Shown one piece after another: positions 13,214-23,900 of a stretch of 64,000 nucleotides of DNA. Position 1 is the first letter of the stretch. Each line of letters opens with the position of its first letter. The stretch comes from Echiichthys vipera (Eukaryota; Chordata; Actinopteri; Perciformes; Trachinidae): contig OY829655.1 of NCBI GenBank assembly GCA_963691815.1, positions 16,004,151 to 16,068,150 of the forward strand. Reading direction: 5' to 3'. Below the pieces are notes generated by a model. That model made no database searches. It was not told the origin of the DNA and worked only from the letters and a program-made list of their open reading frames with translations. The position numbers and the translations under genes were made by a program.

Positions 13214-14368
13214 CAGAGGCCCTCATTTATCAATCTTGCGTGAAAACGGGCGCAGATCTGAGCGCAGAATTGGTCGTAGGAAAGGACCCACGTGTGATTT
13301 ATGAAACATTCGTATCTGACAAATCTCAGCGTACGAATGAGCGGGCCTTGATAAATGTGGCGGCTGAATTCAATCGTCATTAACATGTTACGCCATTAAA
13401 TATTCCTGGTTCGGAGGCCTCGCCCACTGAGGTCAAACATGGAGAGAAGAAACACTGGTACAAAATGAAACTTTTCTGACACAGAGATCGGCATCCTGAC
13501 ATCCGAGATGGAGCAAAATAAAGATGTGCTTTTTGTCAGTCTTGAGAGTGGAATAAAAGGGGCCCATAAAAACGCTGTATGAAAAAGAATAACGGAGGCA
13601 GTCAACCCGAAGCAGTGCTCCACTGTGACCCGTGTGCGTGTGCGCACTGTTGAACCTGCGCTCATGGTCTGTAGCGGGGTTTGCCAACTGGGTTATTAGG
13701 TATTCCGTTAGAGGATAACCTTTGTCACCTTGAAGAACCATACCAAAATGTTAATCATCTGATACCTTGTTTGATTTAATGCAATTTATCGAGGGTAGCC
13801 ACTTACAGAGGAGATGACTTTGGCTCTGCAGTGTGCTTTCCTTTTCATTCATTCATCTTCAACCGCTTGTCCCTGTCAGGGGGCTGGAGCCGAGCTGTTT
13901 TGAAATATAAAAGAATCGTGTGTGTCTCCTGGCCACCTGGCCACCACGTTTAAAAGCGATAGCTTGGCATCACAAATCACCTATACATTTATCCAGTGGT
14001 AGTTTTTGCGATTGATGAATGCGTAATAATTCATGGATGGTGCCTTCAGACGCACATGAATACAATCAATTGCTCCAACCACAATTTTTATTTTTCTTAT
14101 TCGTTTTAAGAATCCGTTTTGATCTGTTCTTAATATGTGACTGCTTATGCTTAATGGCAGCTGAGGTTTGTTAATTATTTTCAGCCAGATTTTGCTGTGC
14201 TGCACCGCAAATACACAGGCTGAAATGTGCGTACATGATCTCAGACCAGACGTGAGATTTGATCGTAGCTCCCGCTCACGTCCAAATTGATAAATGCCGA
14301 AGTTTGCGTGGAAATGGTCGTACGCACGTTTTTCTGCCGTACGTTCGTTTGATAAATGAGGTCCACTG
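13214..14368 (-). mobile_element. PIF/Harbinger DNA transposon relic
   Basis: The ends are imperfect inverted repeats of 20 bp: CAGAGGCCCTCATTTATCAA on the left, and CAGTGGACCTCATTTATCAA reading inward from the right (18 of 20 match). Between them lie two separated pieces of a Harbinger-type transposase on the minus strand. The central catalytic part is missing, and a SINE-tail fragment (near 13845-13890) sits in the gap. No clear target-site duplication was found. Confidence 0.75.
13433..13741 (-). pseudogene. Harbinger transposase, C-terminal fragment
   Basis: The minus-strand frame contains 'GDKGYPLTEYLIT', then 'ANPATDHERRFNSAHT'. These correspond to the conserved G-D-x-G-Y-P-L motif and the following N-P-x-T...E-x-x-F/Y-N-x-A-H segment of HARBI1-like transposases. 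The conserved part then decays. It is a remnant inside the element at 13214-14368. Confidence 0.75.
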
Positions 14369-14382
14369 TGTCTATTTGCCAT
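13981..14382 (-). pseudogene. Harbinger transposase, first-Asp fragment
   Basis: The minus-strand frame ends with 'VVGAIDCIHVRLKAPS' followed by 'YYAFINRKNYHWINV'. This is the hallmark D-x-x-H...N-R-K-x-x-x-x-x-N block around the first catalytic aspartate of PIF/Harbinger transposases. The residues before it show little conservation. The frame continues a few bases beyond the element end, so the start is not a real start codon. Confidence 0.75.
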
Positions 14383-15254
14383 AGATTGTTTGTCAGTTGG
14401 CTAATAAGCACAACACTTTAGGGGCAAAGAAGGTCGATAGCAGCCTCTAAAACAAAGAACTATTTCCACAGATACAGATAAGAGCTCTCAAATTAAAAGC
14501 CTGAGACTACACGTATTTACTTGTAGAAATACCTAGTGACAAAAAATGCTGTCCCATATCACATGGACTGATACATTTACACATGCCTCCCTGTCCTAAC
14601 TGAGGTAGGTTTGGAGATACTTTATACAGAGAGGACTTTGGTCTACTGTATAATGCATGAATTTGATCAAATATGAACACATTCCTCATGAATTTCCAGC
14701 AGCAAGGAGACACAGGGATCATACAGTCCAAGCTTGCACCCAATGAAAGTGACAGCATCGAATCCATCAAATCATGTTACAGATGTGCAGGCGCGTCGCT
14801 AGCTCCTGAAAACATCCGGGACTGTAGCCCAGAAGTAAGAGTCCTCTTCATACAGGGGTTTCTCCCCAAAGAAATTTTTGAAATTGGGCTGATGAAAATG
14901 CAATTGTGACGTAGTTTAGGAATTAAAGGAAAGACCTGGTCATGGGTGACTCCTGTCGGGGCAGGTCATCTGAGTAGGTTTAATGTTTAAGTCAGCACAG
15001 ACACCAGCAGCCAGAATGAGACATAAGAACAGCCCTCAGAAACACTGACATGCACCGACCCGATGTCAAGTGGACTGGCTGAATCCATGGCTGTGTAAAC
15101 TAGAAGACATCACTGCTCCGACAGACATTTTCTCTTCTGACCCGGTGTTTGGGTTTAACAAGTGACTCGTTATAGTTTTGCTTGAGTAAATGTGTCAGTG
15201 GCGTTTATATGTTGCTTGTTGTTACATTAATCAAACTCTATAATTCATTCATCT

Positions 15255-15855
15255 TCAATTCATCTCCCCCCGGTCAGGTAAGGAACAGTGGAGACAGTGA
15301 GAAAATGTCACTTGGTCACTTTGTCACTTTATAACACCACTGCATCACTTTATTTAGTTGTATTGTAACTTACTTCAGTCAGAATGCTGCTACACTTTAC
15401 TGTGGTTTACTGTAACTAACTTATTTCAGTAAGGAAGCTGCTACACTTCACTGTACTTTACTGTAACTAACTTACTTCAGTAAGAAAGGCTGCTACACTT
15501 CACTGTACTTTACTGTAACTTAGTCCTGTAGGAAATGCTGCTACATTTTTAAGGAAATGCTGCTACATTTTTAACACTGTTTCAATTATCGCTCCTTATC
15601 ACTTATTTAGTTTGTACTTTTTTTTTTCAATATGCTGCTAAACTGCACAGTGCGTATTGTTGTATATTGTATATACCTACGCTTAACCACAATCTCTGTT
15701 GCACTCTGTCACACTTAGTTATTGTTTGATTTATTTTATCTTAGTCTTATTTTATTTGATTATGTTAGCTTATTGTTACTCTGATCCTTTCCCATCCTTT
15801 CCCCACAATAATTTCCCTCGGGATAAATAAAGCTTCTTGAATCTTGAATCTTGAA
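15255..15855 (+). mobile_element. LINE 3'-tail-like segment
   Basis: The segment ends in 'GGGATAAATAAAGCTTCTTG' followed by a short repeat of TTGAATC. That is the kind of A/T-rich 3' end with tandem 7-mers seen on fish LINE copies. It lies inside the hAT element at 14788-16453, so it probably inserted later. No protein remnant was read. Confidence 0.45.
15364..15560. repeat. tandem repeat with unit of about 58 bp
   Basis: Three to four degenerate copies, each carrying CTGCTACACTTCACTGTACT and TACTGTAACTAACTTACTTC or variants. They lie within the LINE-tail-like segment. Confidence 0.75.
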
Positions 15856-16925
15856 TCTAATCAGGAGGAGAGCGAGTTGTTCTTCCTAATAATATCTATG
15901 TCTAATAAATTTTCTAAACAAATCTATTTGTCTTTGAAACCTACCTGTGTAAACACGTGTGCATAGAATTTTATAGACCACTTCAAAAAACAACATTTTT
16001 TTAGGAGATTTGTAGTCCTGCTGTAACAGATTAACTCGGTGCGCCACCGGCCACGTCACCCTGGTGTAGTGAAACAGATCTCCTTTGTATACAGTCTATG
16101 AGTATCTCTCTGAAAAACATAATCCTGTTTTCATCATCTGCAACCGCAGAGGCACTCAGCTGAAAGTCTCCAGTTAACAGGGTCACTGTTAAACCGAAAC
16201 ACCGTCACTCAGTCTGCTTTAAGTTTGGTTCTGAAGTTATCACTTGTCAGTGTGTGGACGTGTCAGAATGTTGCAGTTTTCCCTGCTACAATGTTGCATC
16301 TGTGGCTGCTGGTAATGCAACCACATAAAAGTCTACTATGCTGGGCTATTTTTATCATCATTATGTTTTTTTTATGATGGCAGAGAGGTCCAGGGCTATT
16401 TCCAAGAGATCCGGGGCTATAGCCCCGAATACCCAGGTCTAACGACGCGCCTGCAGATGTGTGTTCTTGAGAGACTTCATTTATGATGCATACTAACACG
16501 TCTTGTCTGGCAAAGGGGCCGTAAAGGAAACATTAGAGACAAAACTCACCGTGAGTTTGAATCTAGGAAAACAACTACGATTCAGTCAACAAGCATTCAA
16601 AAGTGGCAAATGCTGGGAGACATTAGGAGACAAGCCAACAGACAGCCCCTTTGTATTTTCAAAGACAAACATGTCCTGCAGGAAAATAGAAGAATAACCA
16701 AAACAATGACACATCAGACTTCCTGTTATCACTGTATTACAGCACAATGCTGTTGGAAACATTTACAGCCTGAAAAGGATTTAAGGGTTGTCCGTGTTAA
16801 ACTGTGGCATACTCTATATACAATAATGCATTTTTTTTTTTTTGCTACTTGATAGTTGAAGAAGCACATACTTAGATACATGCACTAAATGTTTGCTGTT
16901 AGAGCAACAATCACAAAAGCTGCAT

Positions 16926-17370
16926 AGTCCCATATTGTAAAAAGTGAGATTTCCATGTCTAATTTGATTAAAAAGTAGGTTGAGGTGCTATATAAATACC
17001 ATAACTGTATCAAAATCTCCACAGAGAAATGCCCACAGCCCATATTCAGAAACTGTGCCTTTAAACAAGCCATCAGGACTGTACAGTTGTGATGTCACAG
17101 CTATGTTATATGTAGGTAAAAAGTGCTGCAACAGTGCCGTTACAGTCATTGCCCGGCTGCAGTGATGTTGCAGAGACGCTTACAGACCAGGAAATGCTGA
17201 CCAATCAGAGCCTCCTGGGCCAGAATGGTGCCTTAAAGAGACAGGTAAAACTGAGTGTTTCAGACAGAAGAGGAACATAATGCTTTTTTGACATTTAAGC
17301 ATGTAAATATTTTCTTGTAGAATTCAAAATACACCAAGTATGAACCTGAAAATGGCCATAATATGGGACT
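16926..17370. mobile_element. MITE with AGTCCCATATT termini
   Basis: The element begins AGTCCCATATTGTAAAAAG and ends with the inverted counterpart AATATGGGACT. Its 445 bp body holds no reading frame of note. I recognise it as a very common teleost non-autonomous DNA element. A shorter copy lies at 5857-5981 and a solo terminus near 21359-21382. The flanks show no clear target duplication. Confidence 0.7.
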
Positions 17371-19060
17371 TTTAAATTACTGTACAGTCTCATCAGCACT
17401 GAATTGGTCACCTTCTGATAAGAGATGTCATATCCACCTATCAAAGAAACTTAAATGAGGGGCATAATGGCCTTAATTGCCTGATTTGATTTTATCAGGT
17501 TAGTGTGGGTAAAGAAGGGCTCCATTTGGCTGGACTGGAGTAGGAGGCAAAGCCATGTGAGTCATGAACTCCACAACCGACCCAGCCACTCAATGAAGTT
17601 GCAGATCTAATCTATTTTGCATGGAAGCCATAATTAATGCATGCAGCAGCGGGCAAAAACATACATTTCTTGGCTGGCGCGCTTTATCATCAGGGAACAG
17701 TGAGTTAACTTTAAAAACAGCTGTCTGTATAAAAATGCGTACAAGTAGTCAGAGGTAAAAGTCTCAAGACAGCAGCAGAGTGAAAATGTTTGTGGCTGTC
17801 GGTGAAAGTGAGTCAGCGTTTATCACCTTGCATGGAATAAAATGTGCTTAGTGCAGTCCGTTGAGAGAAGCACCAGGACGGTGAAGAGACATTTGTCATT
17901 TCTGCTACACATTGAAAACACTTCAATACCTTTGCCACCCTTCTTGTAAAATATTTTGCAAGAATAAAATGGAGGGGAATGGCCCTATTCTGGATCAAAT
18001 TACAATAAAGAATTTCAGCCTGCAACAAACAAGACATCCAAGACAGTTATGGGGTGCTTTTGGGTATATATCTGAGTAAATATGACTGGAGGGCAAGCAA
18101 GCAGCTCTTTCTGAATAGGCACGTTTTGAACCGGATAAGATAGAAAAGGCTGGGCTTTATATAATATGAAGCTTAAATAATAGCAGCATGCAGATAGTCA
18201 GCATGTGAGGCCAGTCACTATGGATTCATTTGGTGGGGTTGAAGTCTGGCTCATTCGTCTCATCCGCTCTGTCTTTCTCATCGTCCTTATTCCTCCCTTC
18301 TGTATAATAGAAGGTACAAGGCACAGACATAACCCTCAAGTCTCCCTCCGCCCATGTTTCCTGTGACTTTCTACAATTTCATTTTTGCCATATAAAGAAA
18401 TCTCTAAGAAAGGAAGAATGAAGGTCAACTGACGATCATTAATTCAGCTGAAAGCTTAGTAATGTACTCTCTTTTGATGAAATAAAAACAAGCACGATGT
18501 AATCAAACAGAAGCTGCATTTTGCCGCCACTGTGACGGGTGACTGATGAATGAGTGCCAAAAGGATTGTTTATAATAAAGATTACACTGGTTTATCCAAG
18601 AATAGAACTTGTGATCTCTCAGTAAGCCGGGGAGACCACTCAACTGGCTGCTGTGAGTACCTTACAGCCCTGTGGCAGGCATGAATATTTGATCAGCCAG
18701 TTGCAGATTTCAATATTTGATTAGCCTGTTGCAGGTGGGTAAGATGATGTGAAACCTGGATATTTTAATCACGGACGGAAGAGCCCCCATGTGGTGTTTA
18801 CTCTGACATTGTTTGATATTGTTGTAGCAACCTGTAGGCTTACCATGCAAACCTTGACCTTCCTTGACCTAAATATCTAACAGATACTAATTGACACAGC
18901 TATTATTTATAAGAAGCGATTTATTGCAGCAATTTATTGGTATGTATGTATAACGCATGGATACTCTAGCAGGGGGAGTGTAACACATGCAGGTAACTGT
19001 CAAAGCACCAAAGTGAAATGGCAGTTTCTCATAGAGTACGTTGTTTTCCTGAAGCACATG
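17371..19060. other. no gene seen
   Basis: About 1.7 kb without a recognisable exon or mobile element. A short direct repeat (ATATTTGAT-AGCC-GTTGCAG type) occurs at about 18685-18735. Confidence 0.45.
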
Positions 19061-19208
19061 CATGCTCACACACACACACAAACACACACACATACACATA
19101 CATGCACACAAACGCCAACACCACTCTACCTTGATGCTTTTGTTGTTTAAGTCAGCAAGAGCGATGAACCAGATATTGCTTCCGCACAAGTGACAAACAC
19201 ACACGCAC

Positions 19209-19284
<76 letters not shown>

Positions 19285-19855
19285 CGGCACCACTCTACCC
19301 TGTTGTATCATGACCTTACATCGTTTTGTGACTCTGGAACACTCCTGATATTCTCACTGTGACGCCTAACATGGGCGATGGACTGGAACGTCCATGACTC
19401 TATAATACACACTGGGCACGCATAGCAGCATGTGAGCACTGGATCAAACCTCCTATACAGTATATATGACACACACACTTATAACTGCCTGAGGTGTGTG
19501 TGGAGGCAGTTATAGGAGGATGGTTTGGGTGACATCCAGAGGATTTTTTTCAAATTACCTCATTCTAATCTAAATAATCAAGGTACTACAGATTTAAGGG
19601 AATGTATATGAAGAAAATGCAATTACGGTGCCAACTATCAGTTAAATAGTAACTGAGTCTCACCTTTGATTATTCGAACACATGCCATGTTAATCCGTGT
19701 AGACACAAGAGGAACTTTTCTTCCCTGCAGCTTATAAACAAACACACACACACACACAGACATTAACCTTGATCTACCTTGATCTGTGTGGTCGTCATCA
19801 TGGGTACTCCCTCCATGACTGTGACAAATAACACACACACACACACACACACGCA

Positions 19856-19893
<38 letters not shown>

Positions 19894-19963
19894 TAAAGCG
19901 CACTACCTCTGCTCTCATTCTTGAGCAATGGACTGGAACTAACATACACATTCCTCCGGCTGT

Positions 19964-19995
<32 letters not shown>

Positions 19996-20190
19996 GACAC
20001 ACACATACACACACACATACAAAGAGGACACATGCACACAACCTTGCTACTGTATCTGTTGAATTCACAAAAACATTGTTACACCACGGACACACAGACT
20101 CACACTATGATGTGTGACTCACACACTCTCCCTATAGAAATGAATCACTTTGAGTCTGTTCAGCCAGATACACACTCACACACACATATT
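19061..20190. repeat. cluster of (CA)n microsatellites
   Basis: CA arrays occur near 19068-19110, 19198-19281 (the longest, about 84 bp), 19741-19760, 19832-19892 and 19966-20030, with more CA-rich sequence to 20190. Open frames of Thr-His or Cys-Val here are repeat artefacts. Confidence 0.95.
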
Positions 20191-20772
20191 ACGCCGTACA
20201 ACCTCAGTGTTCTCATCATTCACACCAACGTGCGCTAAAGTCAGGAGGCATCCGTCTACGCGGCTGACTTCATAGGTCATGTCTGCGACAGCGGCCAGTG
20301 CCTCCTCTGCCCTCAGTGGATGGTGTTTGATGACCCAAGTCAAGCTAAGATGACTAGAGGCTACATTTCAAAACTCCATTTGTAAATTAGATATGAAATA
20401 ACACACTTTTAACATGGTTAAAGAAAACATCATCTCTGCTACACTGCAGGGCACATTTATGCTTTGATACTTCATTGTTTGCTCCTTTTATGGGAAGATG
20501 GGTTATTTTCGGTGGGTGTTTTGTCCTGTTTCAAATAAAGGTCAGACGTGCAACCTTTCCAAAGGAGAATCTGAAGACCAAGATGACATCAGCTGTCCTG
20601 CATAACCCCTGCACCACTTAAGAATTCAAGAAAGGCAGTTATGGAAACATTAATCTGGTCAACAATAGCACAATCACATTTAAATAAGCAAGTTCTTAGA
20701 TGTTGTGTATATTACTATTGTAATTGTAATGTAGCATTTGAGCATACACATATGAATTGTCATTTAAATATT

Positions 20773-20796
20773 AGGACCACATCATGATGTGGTCCT
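20773..20796. repeat. 24-bp perfect palindrome
   Basis: The two 12-bp halves AGGACCACATCA and TGATGTGGTCCT are exact reverse complements with no spacer. No flanking element was recognised. Confidence 0.9.
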
Positions 20797-21685
20797 GATG
20801 GCATCGTCGGTCAGTGACCTTCAGCACTCACTGGATCGGTTCGCAGCCGAGTGTGAAACGGCTGGGATTTTATATTTGTACATCACAGGTGATGCGTCTG
20901 GACATGTTACACGGGAGGTCTGGGTGTTTTAAATGTAGCAGACTGCTGTTTTCAGGTGATTTAAGAAGATAAACACGAGATCTACAGCACCATCAAAAGT
21001 CTGGACACGCTTACATACGGAACTGGGAACTCCAGTGAGAGGCTCACTTCACTACCCGCGTGAATCGTTACGGGTTAATTGCACTTATAGGCTTTATTGT
21101 AAGATTAGTTAAGTCTCAAAGTTGATCTCGTACCTACAAGACAGTATCTACTACGTAGGAGATAAACTTAGGATTGGACCAGAACATTTTTTTCACCTTG
21201 CCTTTCTGTGGTCTGGGTTTGCCTCCACAACGCACACAGAGGAATAGTGGGTTAATTAATTAAATCTGCTCAGTTCGCTATAGCTCCATTATATCTTTAC
21301 AAAGAGAATAGTTTTTTGCTGCTATACTAATGTTCTCAATGTCAAGTGCAATTATTTTAAAATGAGCATAATATGGGATCTTTAATATTCTTTGCAAATG
21401 TGCAAACTTATACATATTTAAACTTTCAATCTGGAATGAAAAAGAATATTTTGAAATTTAATTTTTACTTTCCAGTTTGCATAAATATTTCAACTGGGTT
21501 AACTTCACTCATCCATAAATAAAGATCTAAAGTTGCTCCTTCACTGCCCTCATGAAATATTCATACATGCATGCAACATGTGTGTGTCTTCAAACATGTA
21601 GACGTGCACATACTATTGTTGCACCAGGCTCCTCTGCCTTCATACAATTTTGGTTCAGTATGACTCTGTCCTTTCAAGGACATTT

Positions 21686-21686
<1 letters not shown>
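20797..21686. other. no gene seen; MITE terminus remnant
   Basis: Nothing coding is recognised. At about 21359-21382 the string GAGCATAATATGGGATC matches the terminal part of the MITE at 16926-17370, so some of the preceding sequence may be a decayed copy. Confidence 0.45.

Positions 21687-21750
<64 letters not shown>
21687..21750. repeat. (CA)n microsatellite
   Basis: About 32 uninterrupted CA units. Confidence 0.95.
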
Positions 21751-21751
<1 letters not shown>

Positions 21752-22829
21752 AAATGTGCGCACAGTTTTGACAGTACAATGAACAGACAAGTACAAAGTG
21801 ACAACCTTTATTCTACTGCTCTGACCAGTACATGGACCTTCACAGTTACAGACACAGGCCACTTGGTTCTGTAGGCAAGGCTCCTTATCCTCCACAGTAA
21901 AATTAGGCATCTTATTTTCTCTTTTGTTCTCAGTTTCCCCCTCTCCTCTCTCTTCTCTCTCGTCAGCTTTTATCTCGTCGAGCCTCTCATTTCTCTCAAA
22001 TCCTCTTTTCTCCCTTTCTCTTCTCTGTCTCTGTTGTCTTCGTTAGTCTGGCTCACATTGTAGTGAAACAAGTTCCACTCTGAAACCCTACCACAGGCTG
22101 AAATTCATCGGCTTATCTAGTGTGTGCGTGCACTTGTGCATGTGTGTGTGAGTGGAGTGTGAAGCGATGTTGTGAGAAAAATGCATGGTGTGAAAATGGA
22201 AAGCAAGGGGGAGTGAGAGGAATTTTGTGTATGTGACCTGCTTTCCTGGCTGCCTTATGGAGTGGGTCGAGTGCTCGAACTTGGTGGTCGTTGCAAAGCA
22301 CTCAGCCATCCATCGACAGACAGCCATTGATCTGCAAAATCCAATGACACAGGCTTTTCAGTATGCAACCCCACATACGAAAACAAGCGCACATGCAGAC
22401 AGTGACAGGAAGGCCCTGTGACAGTAATTACTGATTAATGTAATTGCAATCCATAAATTAAACGCGTATAATTGGCTCAGAATATTTAAGCAGTTACTCT
22501 TTCAGAGATAGCAGTCGATGCAGATTACTAACCCTAACTCATACATAATAATTAAGGAACTAATACTGGAAAAACTGAAAGTGGAAATGAAATACTGGCT
22601 CTGCATTTCTAACTAAGACATTTCTAGCTGTAGTTTTTTCTTTGGGGACTGTACAAAAATGATTAGGGGTGGGAGGGGTCAAAAAACATAGAGAGTAGGG
22701 TACTTTTTGTTTTTGTTTTGTTTGTTTTTTTGAAGGGAGAGTTTTTCAGCTAGCATGATTTTCCTTATCCAAGATTTACATTTTATGTAAATATGAAAAA
22801 TTAAAAAGTTGTCTTTTTTTGTTTTTTAT
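21751..22829. other. no gene seen
   Basis: Contains a pyrimidine-rich stretch (about 21915-22045) rich in CTCT. No supported exon. Confidence 0.45.
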
Positions 22830-22918
22830 TTACTGTGGATTTTTGTCTCGGGGCACTGGGCAAAATTTTTTCCCGGTATGGGATGATAAAGTTGATGCGA
22901 ATCGGAATCGGAATCTAG
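22830..22918 (+). mobile_element. possible LINE 3' tail
   Basis: The string 'TCGGGGCACTGGGCAAAATT' followed by 'GGGATGATAAAGTTGATG' and a short repeat of GAATCG resembles the end of fish non-LTR elements that finish in tandem short repeats. It rests on pattern only. Confidence 0.4.
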
Positions 22919-22978
22919 TTTAATCAAAAAGCTTTTGTGTGCTCTTTGGGTATAGGTGTTATTTGGCCATATCTATTA

Positions 22979-22979
<1 letters not shown>

Positions 22980-23014
<35 letters not shown>
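22980..23014. repeat. (TG)n microsatellite
   Basis: About 17 TG units. Confidence 0.95.
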
Positions 23015-23016
<2 letters not shown>

Positions 23017-23565
23017 CTGCCTTGTGTATCCTGCGTTGTTGTGGGGGAGTGTTGGTTGTGCATTATTACCACGTGTCCAATGCAATCACATGGACAGCAG
23101 GGGGGACTGAAGAAATTGCATAGAAACTGTGTAGATACCGTACTCCAAGCATTGTCACAACATGCTTGATTTAGATGCCTTACATACCATACCACTGTCA
23201 CTTTTTCTGCTGGGAGTTCATTAACACTAAAGTATCCTCCTCAAGAGTCGCCATGTTTATTGTTAACATCATGCAAAACAAGTGGAATCTTCCAGTGACA
23301 TGCGTGGTACATATGCAGGTAGACAGTACATTGGCAAGTGGTTAAAAAACAAGTATAGATCTGGCTTCAGGGCGTTATTTGTCTCATCTCATTATTTGTG
23401 TTTTCCCATTTTGTTATGTTTTCCATAAATATATTGTTTTGAGATCTTGAAGGAACCGTATTGTGATGGGGATTTTGAGAGTCCAATGAAAATATCACTT
23501 TTATTTTGCACATTCAACACTCCCTCTAGACCCCAATAATTTATACAGTATAAACCCCCTTGTTT

Positions 23566-23690
23566 TTCCTATAATACTATACTATACTATACTGTACTAT
23601 ACTATACTATACTATACTATACTATACTATACTATACTATACTGTACTATACTATACTATACCAAACATGTACTATACTATACTCAGCAA
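23566..23690. repeat. (ACTAT)n pentanucleotide repeat
   Basis: About 24 copies of ACTAT with occasional ACTGT variants. Confidence 0.95.
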
Positions 23691-23900
23691 CCAGAGGAGC
23701 CTGTTAAGTGGAAGGCTGCTCCTGCCCAAGTGTAGGACCAACAGGTTCAGGCCATCACACTTTACAACTCCTCACTCGGGGGGAGGAGGAAATAAAGAGG
23801 ACAGAAGGGAAGGGGTGGGAGCCGCTCACTGTGCAACTAATAATCTACTCTTACATACCTGGACACTTATCTTCTTCTTTTGTGCGATGACTTTATCCTG
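23691..23900 (+). pseudogene. LINE ORF2 C-terminal fragment
   Basis: The plus-strand translation shows 'LLLPKCRTNRFRPSHF', resembling the conserved end of fish LINE ORF2 proteins (leucine-rich, P-K-x-R-T-x-R-x-x-x-S-F). A GGAGGAGGAAATAAAG stretch and a T-rich tail follow. Only the last few dozen codons remain. The adjacent ACTAT array may have grown from the other side. Confidence 0.5.

Larger units (their letters stand above)
14788..16453. mobile_element. non-autonomous hAT element with 8-bp target duplication
   Basis: The ends read CAGGCGCGTCGCTAG from the left and CAGGCGCGTCGTTAG from the right (11 bp identical, then one mismatch). Both flanks carry CAGATGTG exactly (14780-14787 and 16454-16461), the 8-bp duplication expected of the hAT superfamily. 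No transposase frame was found in its 1666 bp. A LINE-tail-like segment (about 15255-15855) and a tandem repeat are nested inside. Confidence 0.85.
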
